A program made the translations under genes and the position numbers. Under the pieces are notes generated by a model. It was given only the letters and a program-made list of their open reading frames with translations. It ran no database searches and was not told where the DNA came from. A stretch of 64,000 nucleotides of DNA from CAYZJV01 sp049310885 (lineage in GTDB: Bacteria; Spirochaetota; Spirochaetia; Sphaerochaetales; Sphaerochaetaceae): contig NZ_JBMDYO010000003.1 in the NCBI RefSeq assembly GCF_049310885.1, positions 62,001-126,000 on the forward strand. Reading direction: 5' to 3'. Every line of letters starts with the position of its first letter. Within the stretch, counting starts at the first letter, position 1. Positions 28,129 to 36,094 of this stretch are shown piece by piece.

Positions 28129-28248
28129 TGTCGCTCCAATGTCTACAGACAAATAAGACTATACCATGTGAACGGAATAATGAAAACGATTGAAGGTGAT
28201 AACGGGGAAATTGGAGAGAAGGAAATCTTCGTTGAAAAGGATGAAAAA

Positions 28249-28370
28249 CCCCCTTGGCTCCGATACATTGGCTGTGGCTCATCGATCAATCGCTTACCGC
28301 TGCTACCTTCCGGTCCTGACGGGGTTAGGCGAAGAGCGATAGCACAGAATCTACCATCAACACCAAGGGG
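28249..28370 (-). ncRNA. ffs: Signal recognition particle RNA (small, bacterial)
   Basis: On the minus strand the conserved SRP domain IV core reads GTCAGGACCGGAAGGTAGCAGC, with the GGAA tetraloop and asymmetric internal loop needed for Ffh binding (GTCAGGACCGGAAGG is the central part). The ends pair, CCCCTTGG with CCAAGGGG, making a rod of about 122 nt. A run of five T follows the closing stem. Location next to dnaX-ybaB-recR is common in bacteria. Confidence 0.93.
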
Positions 28371-28379
28371 GAATATCTA

Positions 28380-28467
28380 CGGAGAGAGAGGGATTCGAAC
28401 CCTCGGAGCCCGGTTAGAGCTCACACCCCTTCCAAGGGTGCACCTTCGACCACTCGGACATCTCTCC
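28380..28467 (-). tRNA. tRNA-Ser (anticodon GGA)
   Basis: An 88-nt class II tRNA with acceptor pair GGAGAGA/TCTCTCC, T-loop TTCGAAT, a long variable arm and anticodon loop TTGGAAG. Discriminator base G, as expected for serine. CCA is not encoded. Confidence 0.95.
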
Positions 28468-28495
28468 AAGGTCAAAAAAAAAGAAAGAAACGAAG

Positions 28496-28583
28496 CGGAG
28501 AGAGAGGGATTCGAACCCTCGGTACCGAAAAACGGTACAACGGATTTCGAATCCGTCTCCTTCGACCACTCGGACATCTCTCC
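28496..28583 (-). tRNA. tRNA-Ser (anticodon CGA)
   Basis: 88 nt, same acceptor stem and T-arm as its neighbour. The anticodon stem-loop is ACGGA-TTCGAAA-TCCGT. Long variable arm with complementary GTACCG/CGGTAC. CCA is not encoded. Confidence 0.95.
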
Positions 28584-28599
28584 CGGCGGGCCTCGCCAT

Positions 28600-28673
28600 T
28601 GTAGCCAAGAGGATTCGAACCTCCGACCTCCAGATCCGCAATCTGATGCTCTATCCAGCTGAGCTATGGCTAC
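28600..28673 (-). tRNA. tRNA-Arg (anticodon GCG)
   Basis: A 74-nt class I tRNA. Acceptor GTAGCCA pairs with TGGCTAC (7/7), D-arm GCTC/GAGC with A20, anticodon stem-loop TCAGA-TTGCGGA-TCTGG, discriminator A. C35 and A20 are arginine identity elements. The anticodon begins with G rather than the A (later inosine) that most bacteria use to read CGU/CGC. Confidence 0.93.
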
Positions 28674-28708
28674 GAAACATATGATAAACTCAAAAAAAAC
28701 CAAAAAAA

Positions 28709-28795
<87 letters not shown>

Positions 28796-28851
28796 AGGGA
28801 ACTACCGATAGGTAGCCTATTTATTAGCTACTGACCGGAAAAGCATAGTAG

Positions 28852-28936
28852 CGGAGAGAGAGGGATTCGAACCCCCGGAGACTCGCGCCTCAACGGTTTT
28901 CAAGACCGCCTCCTTCGACCGCTCGGACATCTCTCC
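28852..28936 (-). tRNA. tRNA-Ser (anticodon TGA)
   Basis: 85 nt. Acceptor GGAGAGA/TCTCTCC, anticodon stem-loop GCGGT-CTTGAAA-ACCGT, long variable arm. With the other three it completes the serine set in one cluster. Confidence 0.95.
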
Positions 28937-29085
28937 AATCAGGATTCACACTATAGCGATGGGGCTTCTCTTTGTCAAGTAAAGCGGGGAATTGCCTTGC
29001 TGTCCCACAACTTGCATCGACATCGATTCCTGTTCTCGCCTTGACAGGCTCCTTCCCTGTAGCCATGATAATGACGAGGTATCGC

Positions 29086-30351
29086 ATGGCAAAAATCAAG
29101 ATGGAAAAATTGCAGGCAGGACGGATGGCGAAACAGTCCATTTCCATGGTAGCCGATCTTATTGAACGATTCGGAAACCGACTGGTTGGCTCGGAATCTT
29201 GTCTACAGACTGCAGAAATCTTAGGACAATCGCTGGAAGCCTCTTGTGATACCGTAAAACGTGAATCCTTCTCTCTACATCCCGACGCTTTTCTGGGATG
29301 GATTAGGATTTTGGTGGTGATTTATCCGTTTGCGCTACTTTTTCTCTGGTTCTCCTTTCCTATCTTGAGTCTCCTTCTCTCTTTTGGAGGAATCATCATC
29401 ATGACCTATGAGTTTTTCTTGTACCGAGAGGTCGTGGACCGATGGTATCCCAAGGCAACGGGGGTGAATGTCTATGGTGTTATGGAGCCTATCTCCGAGG
29501 TTCGCCATACCGTGGTATTCAGTGGTCATCACGATAGTGCGAAGGTCTTTAATTTCTTTACAGAAAAACCGCATCTCTACATGGTGCGTGTGGGTATCGG
29601 TCTTGGTTCCTTCATTCTTCTCACATTAATCTCCCTTCTCGATACCGTTAACCAACTCTTTTCGGGAGGAATTTTCTCCTTTGGGTTCCCAAAGCCCTTG
29701 ATCGCTTTTCTTGCAGCTACTCTTACAGTCGCATCTCCATGGGTTCTCAAGCTTTGGCATTTTGTCGGAAAAGAGGGAACTCCTGGAGCTGGAGATAATT
29801 TGATATCATCCGCTATGGCTGTACAACTCTCGCAGTATTTCCGGAGGAATATCGATATGGGGATACCGTTGCAACATACACGATTGGTGTTCGCCTCCTT
29901 CGACGGAGAAGAGGCTGGGTTGAGGGGATCGCGAGCCTTTTTCAATGTCCATAATGGCGATACTTCCGTATTGGATGGTAAGATCCACCATTTCAATGTT
30001 GACTGCCCATATGATGCCAAAGATCTCTTTTTTCTTACTAGCGATATAAATGGAAGTGTGAAACTCTCACAAGAGATGGCTACCAAGTGTGTAGCAATTG
30101 CCAAATCAATGGGTTTCGATGCCTTCAGTCAGCCAATCGCCTTCCTTACCGGCGGAACAGATGCAGCGGAATCTGCAAAATGTGGTTTCGAATCCGTCAC
30201 CTTGATGGCGATGCCTTGGGACAATCGAAAACGTAAAGGAGTTTATCACACTCCCGAAGATTTACCCGAATCGATTGATCCAAAGGCAGTAGAGGAGGCG
30301 CTCTCAATCGCTATACGATATATTGAACAGGTCGATTCTCACGAGGTCTGA
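29086..30351 (+). CDS. Membrane-associated M28-family metallopeptidase
   Basis: A 421-residue protein. Zinc-ligand motifs of M28 peptidases are present in order: VVFSGHHDSA, PGAGDNLISSA (bridging Asp) and SFDGEEAGLRGS (catalytic Glu and ligand). Hydrophobic segments (ILVVIYPFALLFLWFSF with the following ILSLLLSFGGIIIM; IGLGSFILLTLISLL; IAFLAATLTVASP) are inserted around the first motif, so it is probably membrane-bound. ATG 29086 with GAGG six bases upstream is preferred to earlier in-frame starts. A TTGACA (29041-29046) with a CATGAT 17 bases later would place the transcript start almost at the ribosome site. Confidence 0.82.
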   Translation: MAKIKMEKLQAGRMAKQSISMVADLIERFGNRLVGSESCLQTAEILGQSLEASCDTVKRESFSLHPDAFLGWIRILVVIYPFALLFLWFSFPILSLLLSFGGIIIMTYEFFLYREVVDRWYPKATGVNVYGVMEPISEVRHTVVFSGHHDSAKVFNFFTEKPHLYMVRVGIGLGSFILLTLISLLDTVNQLFSGGIFSFGFPKPLIAFLAATLTVASPWVLKLWHFVGKEGTPGAGDNLISSAMAVQLSQYFRRNIDMGIPLQHTRLVFASFDGEEAGLRGSRAFFNVHNGDTSVLDGKIHHFNVDCPYDAKDLFFLTSDINGSVKLSQEMATKCVAIAKSMGFDAFSQPIAFLTGGTDAAESAKCGFESVTLMAMPWDNRKRKGVYHTPEDLPESIDPKAVEEALSIAIRYIEQVDSHEV

Positions 30352-30938
30352 TCAATCGAGATGTTGGCTCTGCCGCTACTCAAATCGGTGATACGAGAGA
30401 TCACCTCATCCACATGTATGCTAGGAAGCGTACACCGGATTGTTACCTCTGTGGCGAAATTCTCTATAGATTGTCCCTCTTTCTCGGAAAGAAGGAGTTT
30501 TACTTGATCATATAAATCATAGCCAATCACGAGCCTTATGGTAGATTTTTCGATGAGTTCTTCTGTTTTTAGGCCATCAAGAACAGCCTTTGTAGCATCC
30601 CCATAGGCTTTTACCAGACCCCCGGTGCCCAATAAAGTCCCCCCAAAATAGCGAACTACCATCACCAGAATGCTGGTTATACCACTTCCCTTAAGTATCT
30701 CCAACACTGGACGACCTGCCGTGTTTTTCGGCTCATGGTCATCACTCATGCTGAACTGGTCTCCTCGTGTTCCTAAGACCGCTGCATGAACAACATGGTT
30801 TGCCTGGGGGTGCTGTGCCCTTACTTGGGAAATTCGTTGCTTGATAAAGTCGGTATCTTCAATCTTCTCTGCCAGTGCAACGAATCGAGAGCGTTTTACT
30901 TCAATTTCTGCCATATGTGATGAAATGGGAATTTTCAT
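30339..30938 (-). CDS. IMPACT/YigZ family protein
   Basis: 199 residues with the family hallmarks EVKRSRFVALAEKIED, NHVVHAAVLG, SDDHEPKNTAGRPVLEIL and VVRYFGGTLLGTGGLVKAYG, then a C-terminal ferredoxin-like domain. The molecular role in bacteria is not settled. It overlaps the M28 gene convergently by 13 bases. Confidence 0.92.
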   Translation of the reverse strand: MKIPISSHMAEIEVKRSRFVALAEKIEDTDFIKQRISQVRAQHPQANHVVHAAVLGTRGDQFSMSDDHEPKNTAGRPVLEILKGSGITSILVMVVRYFGGTLLGTGGLVKAYGDATKAVLDGLKTEELIEKSTIRLVIGYDLYDQVKLLLSEKEGQSIENFATEVTIRCTLPSIHVDEVISRITDLSSGRANISIDQTS

Positions 30939-30956
30939 AGACCTATCCTATCACAA

Positions 30957-31907
30957 TCACCAGCGGTGGAAGAAGAGATTGTCTTCCTCTTCTGGAATCT
31001 GCTTTTCCAAGATATCGGCAGCATCTTCGATTGAGCTTAGACTGTCGTTGTCGATGAAGAGTTCATCACTTTTCAATACAGAATATAGTTGTTCTTTAGT
31101 TCTCGCTCCGGTAAGTATTGTCTCTACAGGTTGCCGCCTTGCCCAATGCAACGCGACTAGGGCAGCGCTGGTTCCATACCGTTTCGCTACTTCAATCAAT
31201 CTGTCCAGTAGAAGCAGATAATCGTGATGATAGGGCTGTTGAAAGGGAAAAAGTTTTCTGCGAAGATCTTCGATTTTGAAATCATCCATTGTCCTATAAC
31301 GGGCTGAGAGCAGACCAAGGGCGAGAGGGCTATACCCTACTATTTTGATTTGGTTTTCATTGCAGAGGGGCCCAAGAGTTCTCAGACTTTTCATCCATAC
31401 AAGGGACACGGGCATTTGGCAATAGGCTATTTCGGTTGTCTTTATGGCTTGGACAAGGAGAGCTTCGGTGAAATTGCTTACCCCTAGCATTCTGAACAAT
31501 CCTTTCTTGCGTATCCGATCCAACTCATTCAAGTAGGGTGCGAGCGGTTTTGAAGAATCTGGCCAATGGATATAGAGGATGTCGATATATGGTGTACAGA
31601 GACGTTGGAGGGAACGACGCACCAATGATTCGAGCTCGTCGCTCTTGCTTGGAAGAAAAAGCTTGGTTGCAAGTGTGAACGAATCGCGGGGAACGGTATG
31701 AGAAAAGCGTCTCAGTTGTTGTCCGGTAATTTGTTCAGAAGTCCCTTTCCCGTAGCCTTGCGCCGTATCGAAATGTCGTATTCCCGATCGAATGGCAGCA
31801 TGGATGGTTTTAATGGAATCCTGACGTTCCTGGTCGTACCAGAAACCGCCTCCAAAAGCCCAGCATCCGAGGCCAAGGGGGGCAAGTTCCAATGGCACCC
31901 TATTCAT
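30957..31907 (-). CDS. Aldo/keto reductase
   Basis: A 316-residue TIM-barrel NADPH-dependent oxidoreductase. Motifs include GIRHFDTAQGYGKGTSE (catalytic Asp and Tyr), DILYIHWPDS (catalytic His), and the C-terminal cofactor site ILTGARTKEQL. Substrate unknown. Its start overlaps the stop of the NUDIX gene (ATGA), so they form a two-gene unit. Confidence 0.92.
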   Translation of the reverse strand: MNRVPLELAPLGLGCWAFGGGFWYDQERQDSIKTIHAAIRSGIRHFDTAQGYGKGTSEQITGQQLRRFSHTVPRDSFTLATKLFLPSKSDELESLVRRSLQRLCTPYIDILYIHWPDSSKPLAPYLNELDRIRKKGLFRMLGVSNFTEALLVQAIKTTEIAYCQMPVSLVWMKSLRTLGPLCNENQIKIVGYSPLALGLLSARYRTMDDFKIEDLRRKLFPFQQPYHHDYLLLLDRLIEVAKRYGTSAALVALHWARRQPVETILTGARTKEQLYSVLKSDELFIDNDSLSSIEDAADILEKQIPEEEDNLFFHRW

Positions 31908-32884
31908 ACCGAAGGTTCTTGCACCTCAATCAGTTTACTGCTGAGCATTTTTTCTCCATCGAAAATGAATCTTCCGATGAAATTTTTGCCTTCCAGAGCG
32001 AGAGGAATCCACAATGGGTCATCTTCCCACATTTTATCATAGGGAAGTTCCGCAATAGGACACCAGAATGGATCGGCTTCATCTGTCTCACAGATGTCTC
32101 CTGTGTGTTCGTAGGCGAAGAAGACGTGACCCCGCATTGCTAGGCCATCAGTGAACTGGAATTCGAGCAAGCCCTTGTATTCAACTGAGCTTACCGTGAC
32201 ACCTGTCTCTTCAGTAATCTCCCGCATAGCTGCCTCGCTAGCTGTCTCTGCTTCTTCAATATGTCCGCCGGGAGCATTCACCAGCCCTTTTCCCAGACCA
32301 GTCTTCTTATGTATCAAGAGAACGTTGTCACCATCGAACAGGTAGCAGAGTACAGCGGTCTCGTCCGGTTCCCAGCTGTCCCAGTCGATATCATCCACAT
32401 TTTTAGTTTGTGCTATGGTCGGGACTTCAGAGGGGGACTCCTCCTCAGTTTCTTCGGTGGTGGCTTGCTCAGGATGATCTTCTTCCCAACACTTTACACA
32501 GAGGTTGTCATCGAAATTAATGGTTGCGGTCATGGTAAGAGGAGCGTTGCATCTGTCGCAATGGGTCTTGAAAAGGAGTATGCGATTTCTGAATGGAATA
32601 GCAATTAATACTGTCAATACAAGGGCTGGAATTGCCATCCAATGAGGCCATCCTCTGCTGAGAATGATCACGATGAACACTTGCCATAACATAGCTAGGG
32701 AAGCGAGGATCAGAGTCGCTGTCCGTTTCTTATAACTACGAGGAGCAAATTTTCTCTGGTAGAGGTTGACTGCTAGTATGGCGACAAGGAACCAAAGATA
32801 GTTTTCGGCGATTTTTTCAAGTATCATGAAGTTGACAGTAGCCTGTGAATAGGGAAAAATCAAGAGTCGCCACCGATCATACAT
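31904..32884 (-). CDS. Membrane-anchored NUDIX hydrolase with Cys4 module
   Basis: About 326 residues. Three hydrophobic segments occupy the first 110 residues (YLWFLVAILAVNLYQ, TLILASLAMLWQVFIVII, WMAIPALVLTVLIAI). A Cys4 module follows (CDRCNAPL then CVKCWEE), then an acidic linker. The NUDIX box is GGHIEEAETASEAAMREITEETG, here given by its ends GGHIEE and REITEETG, in a MutT-like 8-oxo-dGTPase domain. Start is uncertain: GTG 32911, ATG 32884 or ATG 32827. The fusion places a nucleotide hydrolase at the membrane. Confidence 0.78.
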   Translation of the reverse strand: MYDRWRLLIFPYSQATVNFMILEKIAENYLWFLVAILAVNLYQRKFAPRSYKKRTATLILASLAMLWQVFIVIILSRGWPHWMAIPALVLTVLIAIPFRNRILLFKTHCDRCNAPLTMTATINFDDNLCVKCWEEDHPEQATTEETEEESPSEVPTIAQTKNVDDIDWDSWEPDETAVLCYLFDGDNVLLIHKKTGLGKGLVNAPGGHIEEAETASEAAMREITEETGVTVSSVEYKGLLEFQFTDGLAMRGHVFFAYEHTGDICETDEADPFWCPIAELPYDKMWEDDPLWIPLALEGKNFIGRFIFDGEKMLSSKLIEVQEPSV

Positions 32885-32965
32885 ACCCTTCAAGACAAAG
32901 TCCAGTTGCACCGAAAAGCGTAATGGAGTAATCTACAATGGTCCGATACCATGGAGGATAGACAT

Positions 32966-33640
32966 ATGATGAAGCCCGAAGAATTAGCCAGTTATATTGA
33001 CCATACCCTTTTGGCAACCAATGCCACAGAAGAAAAGATAATTCAACTTTGCCAGGAGGCGAAGCAACATGCGTTTGCGTCTGTTTGTGTAAACAGTTGC
33101 TGGACCGCAACCTGTTCCAATCTTCTCAAGGAGAGTCCGGTCAAAGTCTGCACTGTTGTTGGATTTCCGCTTGGAGCTATGAAGAGCGAGAGCAAAGCAT
33201 TCGAGGCGTCCAAGGCTATTGAAGATGGTGCAGAGGAAATCGATATGGTAATCAATGTCGGTTGGCTCAAGGAGGGGCGCCTGGATGCCGTTGAGAAGGA
33301 TATTCGTCTGGTGAAAGAGGCTTGTGGGGATAAGCTTCTTAAAGTTATCATAGAAACCTGTTTGTTGTCAGATGAGGAGAAACAGACTGCTTGTAGACTT
33401 TCAGTCAGTGCTGGGGCTGACTTTGTAAAGACCTCTACCGGGTTTTCGACTGGTGGGGCAACTGAACAGGATGTCGCTCTGATGCGTTCGGTAGTTGGAG
33501 AGGGCATTGGTGTGAAGGCTTCAGGAGGAGTCAGGAGCTTTGAGACCGCTGTTGCCATGATTTCTTCTGGAGCAACCCGTTTGGGCACCAGCAGTGGTAT
33601 CGCAATTGTCCAGGGAGCTGCTTCGCATGCCGCGTACTGA
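32966..33640 (+). CDS. deoC: Deoxyribose-phosphate aldolase
   Basis: A 224-residue class I aldolase splitting deoxyribose 5-phosphate to acetaldehyde and glyceraldehyde 3-phosphate. It starts near IDHTLLATNAT and has VVGFPLGA, the DMVINVG motif, KVIIETCLL (Lys region), and the Schiff-base lysine in ADFVKTSTGF. ATG 32966 has GGAGG eight bases upstream; the ATG at 32951 lies over that site. It overlaps the thymidine-kinase-like gene by 14 bases, tying pentose catabolism to nucleoside salvage. Confidence 0.95.
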   Translation: MMKPEELASYIDHTLLATNATEEKIIQLCQEAKQHAFASVCVNSCWTATCSNLLKESPVKVCTVVGFPLGAMKSESKAFEASKAIEDGAEEIDMVINVGWLKEGRLDAVEKDIRLVKEACGDKLLKVIIETCLLSDEEKQTACRLSVSAGADFVKTSTGFSTGGATEQDVALMRSVVGEGIGVKASGGVRSFETAVAMISSGATRLGTSSGIAIVQGAASHAAY

Positions 33641-34781
33641 GGAACAACAGAAGCTACCCGATGATTTCCTGAAAAGTCTAGGCTTTCCTACCATTACAGT
33701 ACATCAGACCTTTACCCATTTTGATTTTACACTCCCTGGAAGGAGAGTATTGGTCATTGGACCCATGGGATCGGGAAAGACTGAATTTTCTGCCCGTGTC
33801 TGGCGGGATGCGGCGATTGCACAAAAGAAAAGTGATGTCATACGGCGATTAACCAGTACCAATGGAGTCGATAGGAGAAAAGTCTTCTTTATCCGTTCTG
33901 AAATTGATGGAGAGCGATTCAAGGAATATCCTGTCGACGCGCTTGCATATAGGAATGGATATATCCGCTGTGGTGATAATATTGCTAGGATCCGCGATTC
34001 TTTCGGATTGGAGCAGGTCCTTGCCGACCACCCCGATGTAGGAACCTTCATTATCGATGAAGCCTCTTTTTTTGATGAAAGATTGGCTTATGTAGTTCGA
34101 AACCATAGCCTTGAACGTGGAATCCTCTTCATTTTTCCCACTCTCATCCTAAATTTTCGTCGTGATATCTTCAATTCAACAGCCCGATTGATGCTCGACA
34201 TAGCAACCGATGTGATTCCACTTACAGCCTATTGCGAGCACCCCGATTGTATGAAGGATGCTTTCTATACCTATCGTTACTATCGTGTCGATGGTGTGGA
34301 GTGTCCTGCTCTCTATTTCGATCCCTTGATCATCGTTGGAGGAGATACACAGAAAGATGACTCTTTGAGTCCAAATTACTGTTCGCGATGTGATGAGCAC
34401 CACTACCTTCCTGCAAAAGAGTATACGTTCTTCCATCTGAAGCCATTGGGTGAACAGGCTGCTCGTGGTGATACGAGACCATTAAAAGAGGAAATGCGGG
34501 CTCTTACCCATGCTATTTCCGAATCAGCACTCTATAGGCATATGGAACAACGTTACGGAAAACGTCCGGATGCACAGATTTTCATGAATGCCCTGAAGCC
34601 TGGTTGTTTGGCAGAAAAAGCACTCATCTATCTGTTCTGCGAACAAAATTTGTTGCCCGAGGATCTATTGGTACGTCTTGTATATGACTTGGGTCTGGAT
34701 AGGACGTATATGACGAAGGTCCTCAACGACAATCTCAGGCCGGTTTCTTTCGACCAACCGTTGCTCTCGGTCGTGGATTAA
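33627..34781 (+). CDS. Thymidine kinase-like protein with C-terminal extension
   Basis: 384 residues, about twice the length of ordinary TK1-type thymidine kinases. The first 270 residues carry TK1 features: Walker A GPMGSGKTEFSARV, a FIIDEASFFDE Walker B, PLTAYCEHPDC followed by a lasso-like region, and a second CxxC in NYCSRCDEHH, giving a four-Cys zinc site of altered spacing (CxxxxC/CxxC). About 115 C-terminal residues have no recognised domain. ATG 33627 has AGGGAG upstream, inside the end of deoC. Thymidine phosphorylation fits the neighbourhood, but the activity is inferred. Confidence 0.72.
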   Translation: MPRTEEQQKLPDDFLKSLGFPTITVHQTFTHFDFTLPGRRVLVIGPMGSGKTEFSARVWRDAAIAQKKSDVIRRLTSTNGVDRRKVFFIRSEIDGERFKEYPVDALAYRNGYIRCGDNIARIRDSFGLEQVLADHPDVGTFIIDEASFFDERLAYVVRNHSLERGILFIFPTLILNFRRDIFNSTARLMLDIATDVIPLTAYCEHPDCMKDAFYTYRYYRVDGVECPALYFDPLIIVGGDTQKDDSLSPNYCSRCDEHHYLPAKEYTFFHLKPLGEQAARGDTRPLKEEMRALTHAISESALYRHMEQRYGKRPDAQIFMNALKPGCLAEKALIYLFCEQNLLPEDLLVRLVYDLGLDRTYMTKVLNDNLRPVSFDQPLLSVVD

Positions 34782-34835
34782 AATCATTATTCCGGACAAT
34801 TGATAAAATTTGGACAGTTGTTTTCTCGGATTGGT

Positions 34836-34864
34836 TTGACATCAGCCTACTAGCGGGCTAAAAT
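34836..34864 (+). promoter_or_regulatory. Promoter of the nucleoside transporter genes
   Basis: TTGACA (34836-34841), 17 bases, TAAAAT (34859-34864), a near-consensus sigma-70 promoter about 30 bases before the binding-protein start. Confidence 0.75.
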
Positions 34865-34895
34865 ACTCTATCATACGTATGTAAGGAGAGTTCAC

Positions 34896-35975
34896 ATGAA
34901 GAAGTTTTTAGTTGCTTTTTGTGTACTGTTGCTCCTTGGCTCAGTAGTGTTCGCACAGGGTCAAGCTGAAGCGGGAAAACAATTGCTCAAGGTCGGAATG
35001 GTTACCGATGCAGGTACCATTGACGACAAGTCGTTCAACCAAGGAACATGGGAAGGTATTCTCCGTGCACAGCAAGAGGGGCTTATCGAAGCCAAGTACC
35101 TCAAGCCTGCAGGAACCACAGAAGCCGATTATCTCAAGGAAATCGGGAACCTCTATGACGCCGGATACCATTTCATTGTCACTCCTGGTTTCAAGTTCGA
35201 AACCGCGATTTTCGAGGCCCAGGACAAGTATCCCGATGCTAAGTTCGTCATCCTCGATGGTGAACCCCACTCGGCCGACTATTCTGTGTTCAGGATTGAA
35301 CCAAATGTCGTCGCAGTCTATTGGGCAGAGCATGAATCTGGATTCCTCGCTGGAGTAGCAGCATCGTTGCAGATCCAGGAGGGTGAATTCGGATTTATCG
35401 GTGGTATGGAAATTCCTGCAGTCCAGAAATTCAACTGGGGCTGGCAGCAGGGTATTAAGTATGCCAATGAAAATCTTGGAACCGACATTGCAATCAAGGC
35501 AGAGAATGTTCTCTATCAGGGTTCGTTCGACAACGTTGCTGCTGGACAGCAGATTGCTGCATCCATGTATGACAAGGGAGTTGATGTAATCTTCGCTGCT
35601 GCCGGTGGGGTTGGTGTTGGCGCTATCAACGAAGCAAAGGCTCGTGCAACAGCCGGAGAGAAAGTATGGATCGTCGGTGTCGATGTAGACCAGTATCCTG
35701 AAGGTGTCTTGCCCAGTGGAAAGTCTATTATACTCACCAGTGCTATGAAGTATCTCGATCGTGCCTCCTACGACATGATTGAGCACGAATTGGCTGGAAC
35801 CTTCCCCGGTGGTGAAGTTCTCCACTTGGATGCTACCAACGACGGTATCGGTATCCCGGTTGAGAATCCAAACCTTTCCGACGATGTCGAAGGTCAGATT
35901 GACGAATTGTATGCCAAGCTCAAAAGTGGAGAAGTCAAGGTCGCTGCAGAGCAGCTTCCCGGACTCTTCAAATAA
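34896..35975 (+). CDS. BMP-family nucleoside ABC transporter substrate-binding protein
   Basis: A 359-residue exported protein. A signal peptide is visible (MKKFLVAFCVLLLLGSVVFA). No lipobox cysteine follows, so it looks periplasmic rather than a lipoprotein. The mature part has BMP-family features: VGMVTDAGTIDDKSFNQGTW near the start, IEPNVVAVYWAEHESGFLAG, GFIGG, and VIFAAAGGVGVGA. It belongs to the spirochaete BmpA/PnrA family of purine nucleoside binding proteins. AAGGAGA precedes the ATG. First gene of a transporter set. Confidence 0.94.
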   Translation: MKKFLVAFCVLLLLGSVVFAQGQAEAGKQLLKVGMVTDAGTIDDKSFNQGTWEGILRAQQEGLIEAKYLKPAGTTEADYLKEIGNLYDAGYHFIVTPGFKFETAIFEAQDKYPDAKFVILDGEPHSADYSVFRIEPNVVAVYWAEHESGFLAGVAASLQIQEGEFGFIGGMEIPAVQKFNWGWQQGIKYANENLGTDIAIKAENVLYQGSFDNVAAGQQIAASMYDKGVDVIFAAAGGVGVGAINEAKARATAGEKVWIVGVDVDQYPEGVLPSGKSIILTSAMKYLDRASYDMIEHELAGTFPGGEVLHLDATNDGIGIPVENPNLSDDVEGQIDELYAKLKSGEVKVAAEQLPGLFK

Positions 35976-36003
35976 AAAAGCTGTTTAAATTCAAGCAACA
36001 ATA

Positions 36004-36030
36004 CAAGGGCCGCCCTCCAGGCGGCTCTTG
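36004..36030 (+). terminator. Hairpin between binding-protein and ATPase genes
   Basis: An 11-bp stem, CAAGGGCCGCC with GGCGGCTCTTG and a CTCCA loop. There is no T-tract, so it is more likely an RNA-stabilising or attenuating hairpin that favours the abundant binding protein over the downstream membrane genes. Confidence 0.6.
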
Positions 36031-36094
36031 TTGAATGAAGGTTTGCTTTTAACAATGCACGGTATGACCGTGCTCTCAAGGAGGCTGACGCCCG

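Noticed and set aside
28066..28703. Open frames of about 100-200 codons across the RNA cluster on both strands
   Set aside because: They run through the SRP RNA and tRNA genes, whose structures explain the sequence.
34941..35825. 294-codon minus-strand open frame
   Set aside because: Lies wholly antisense to the nucleoside-binding protein gene; the plus frame has a signal peptide and family motifs.
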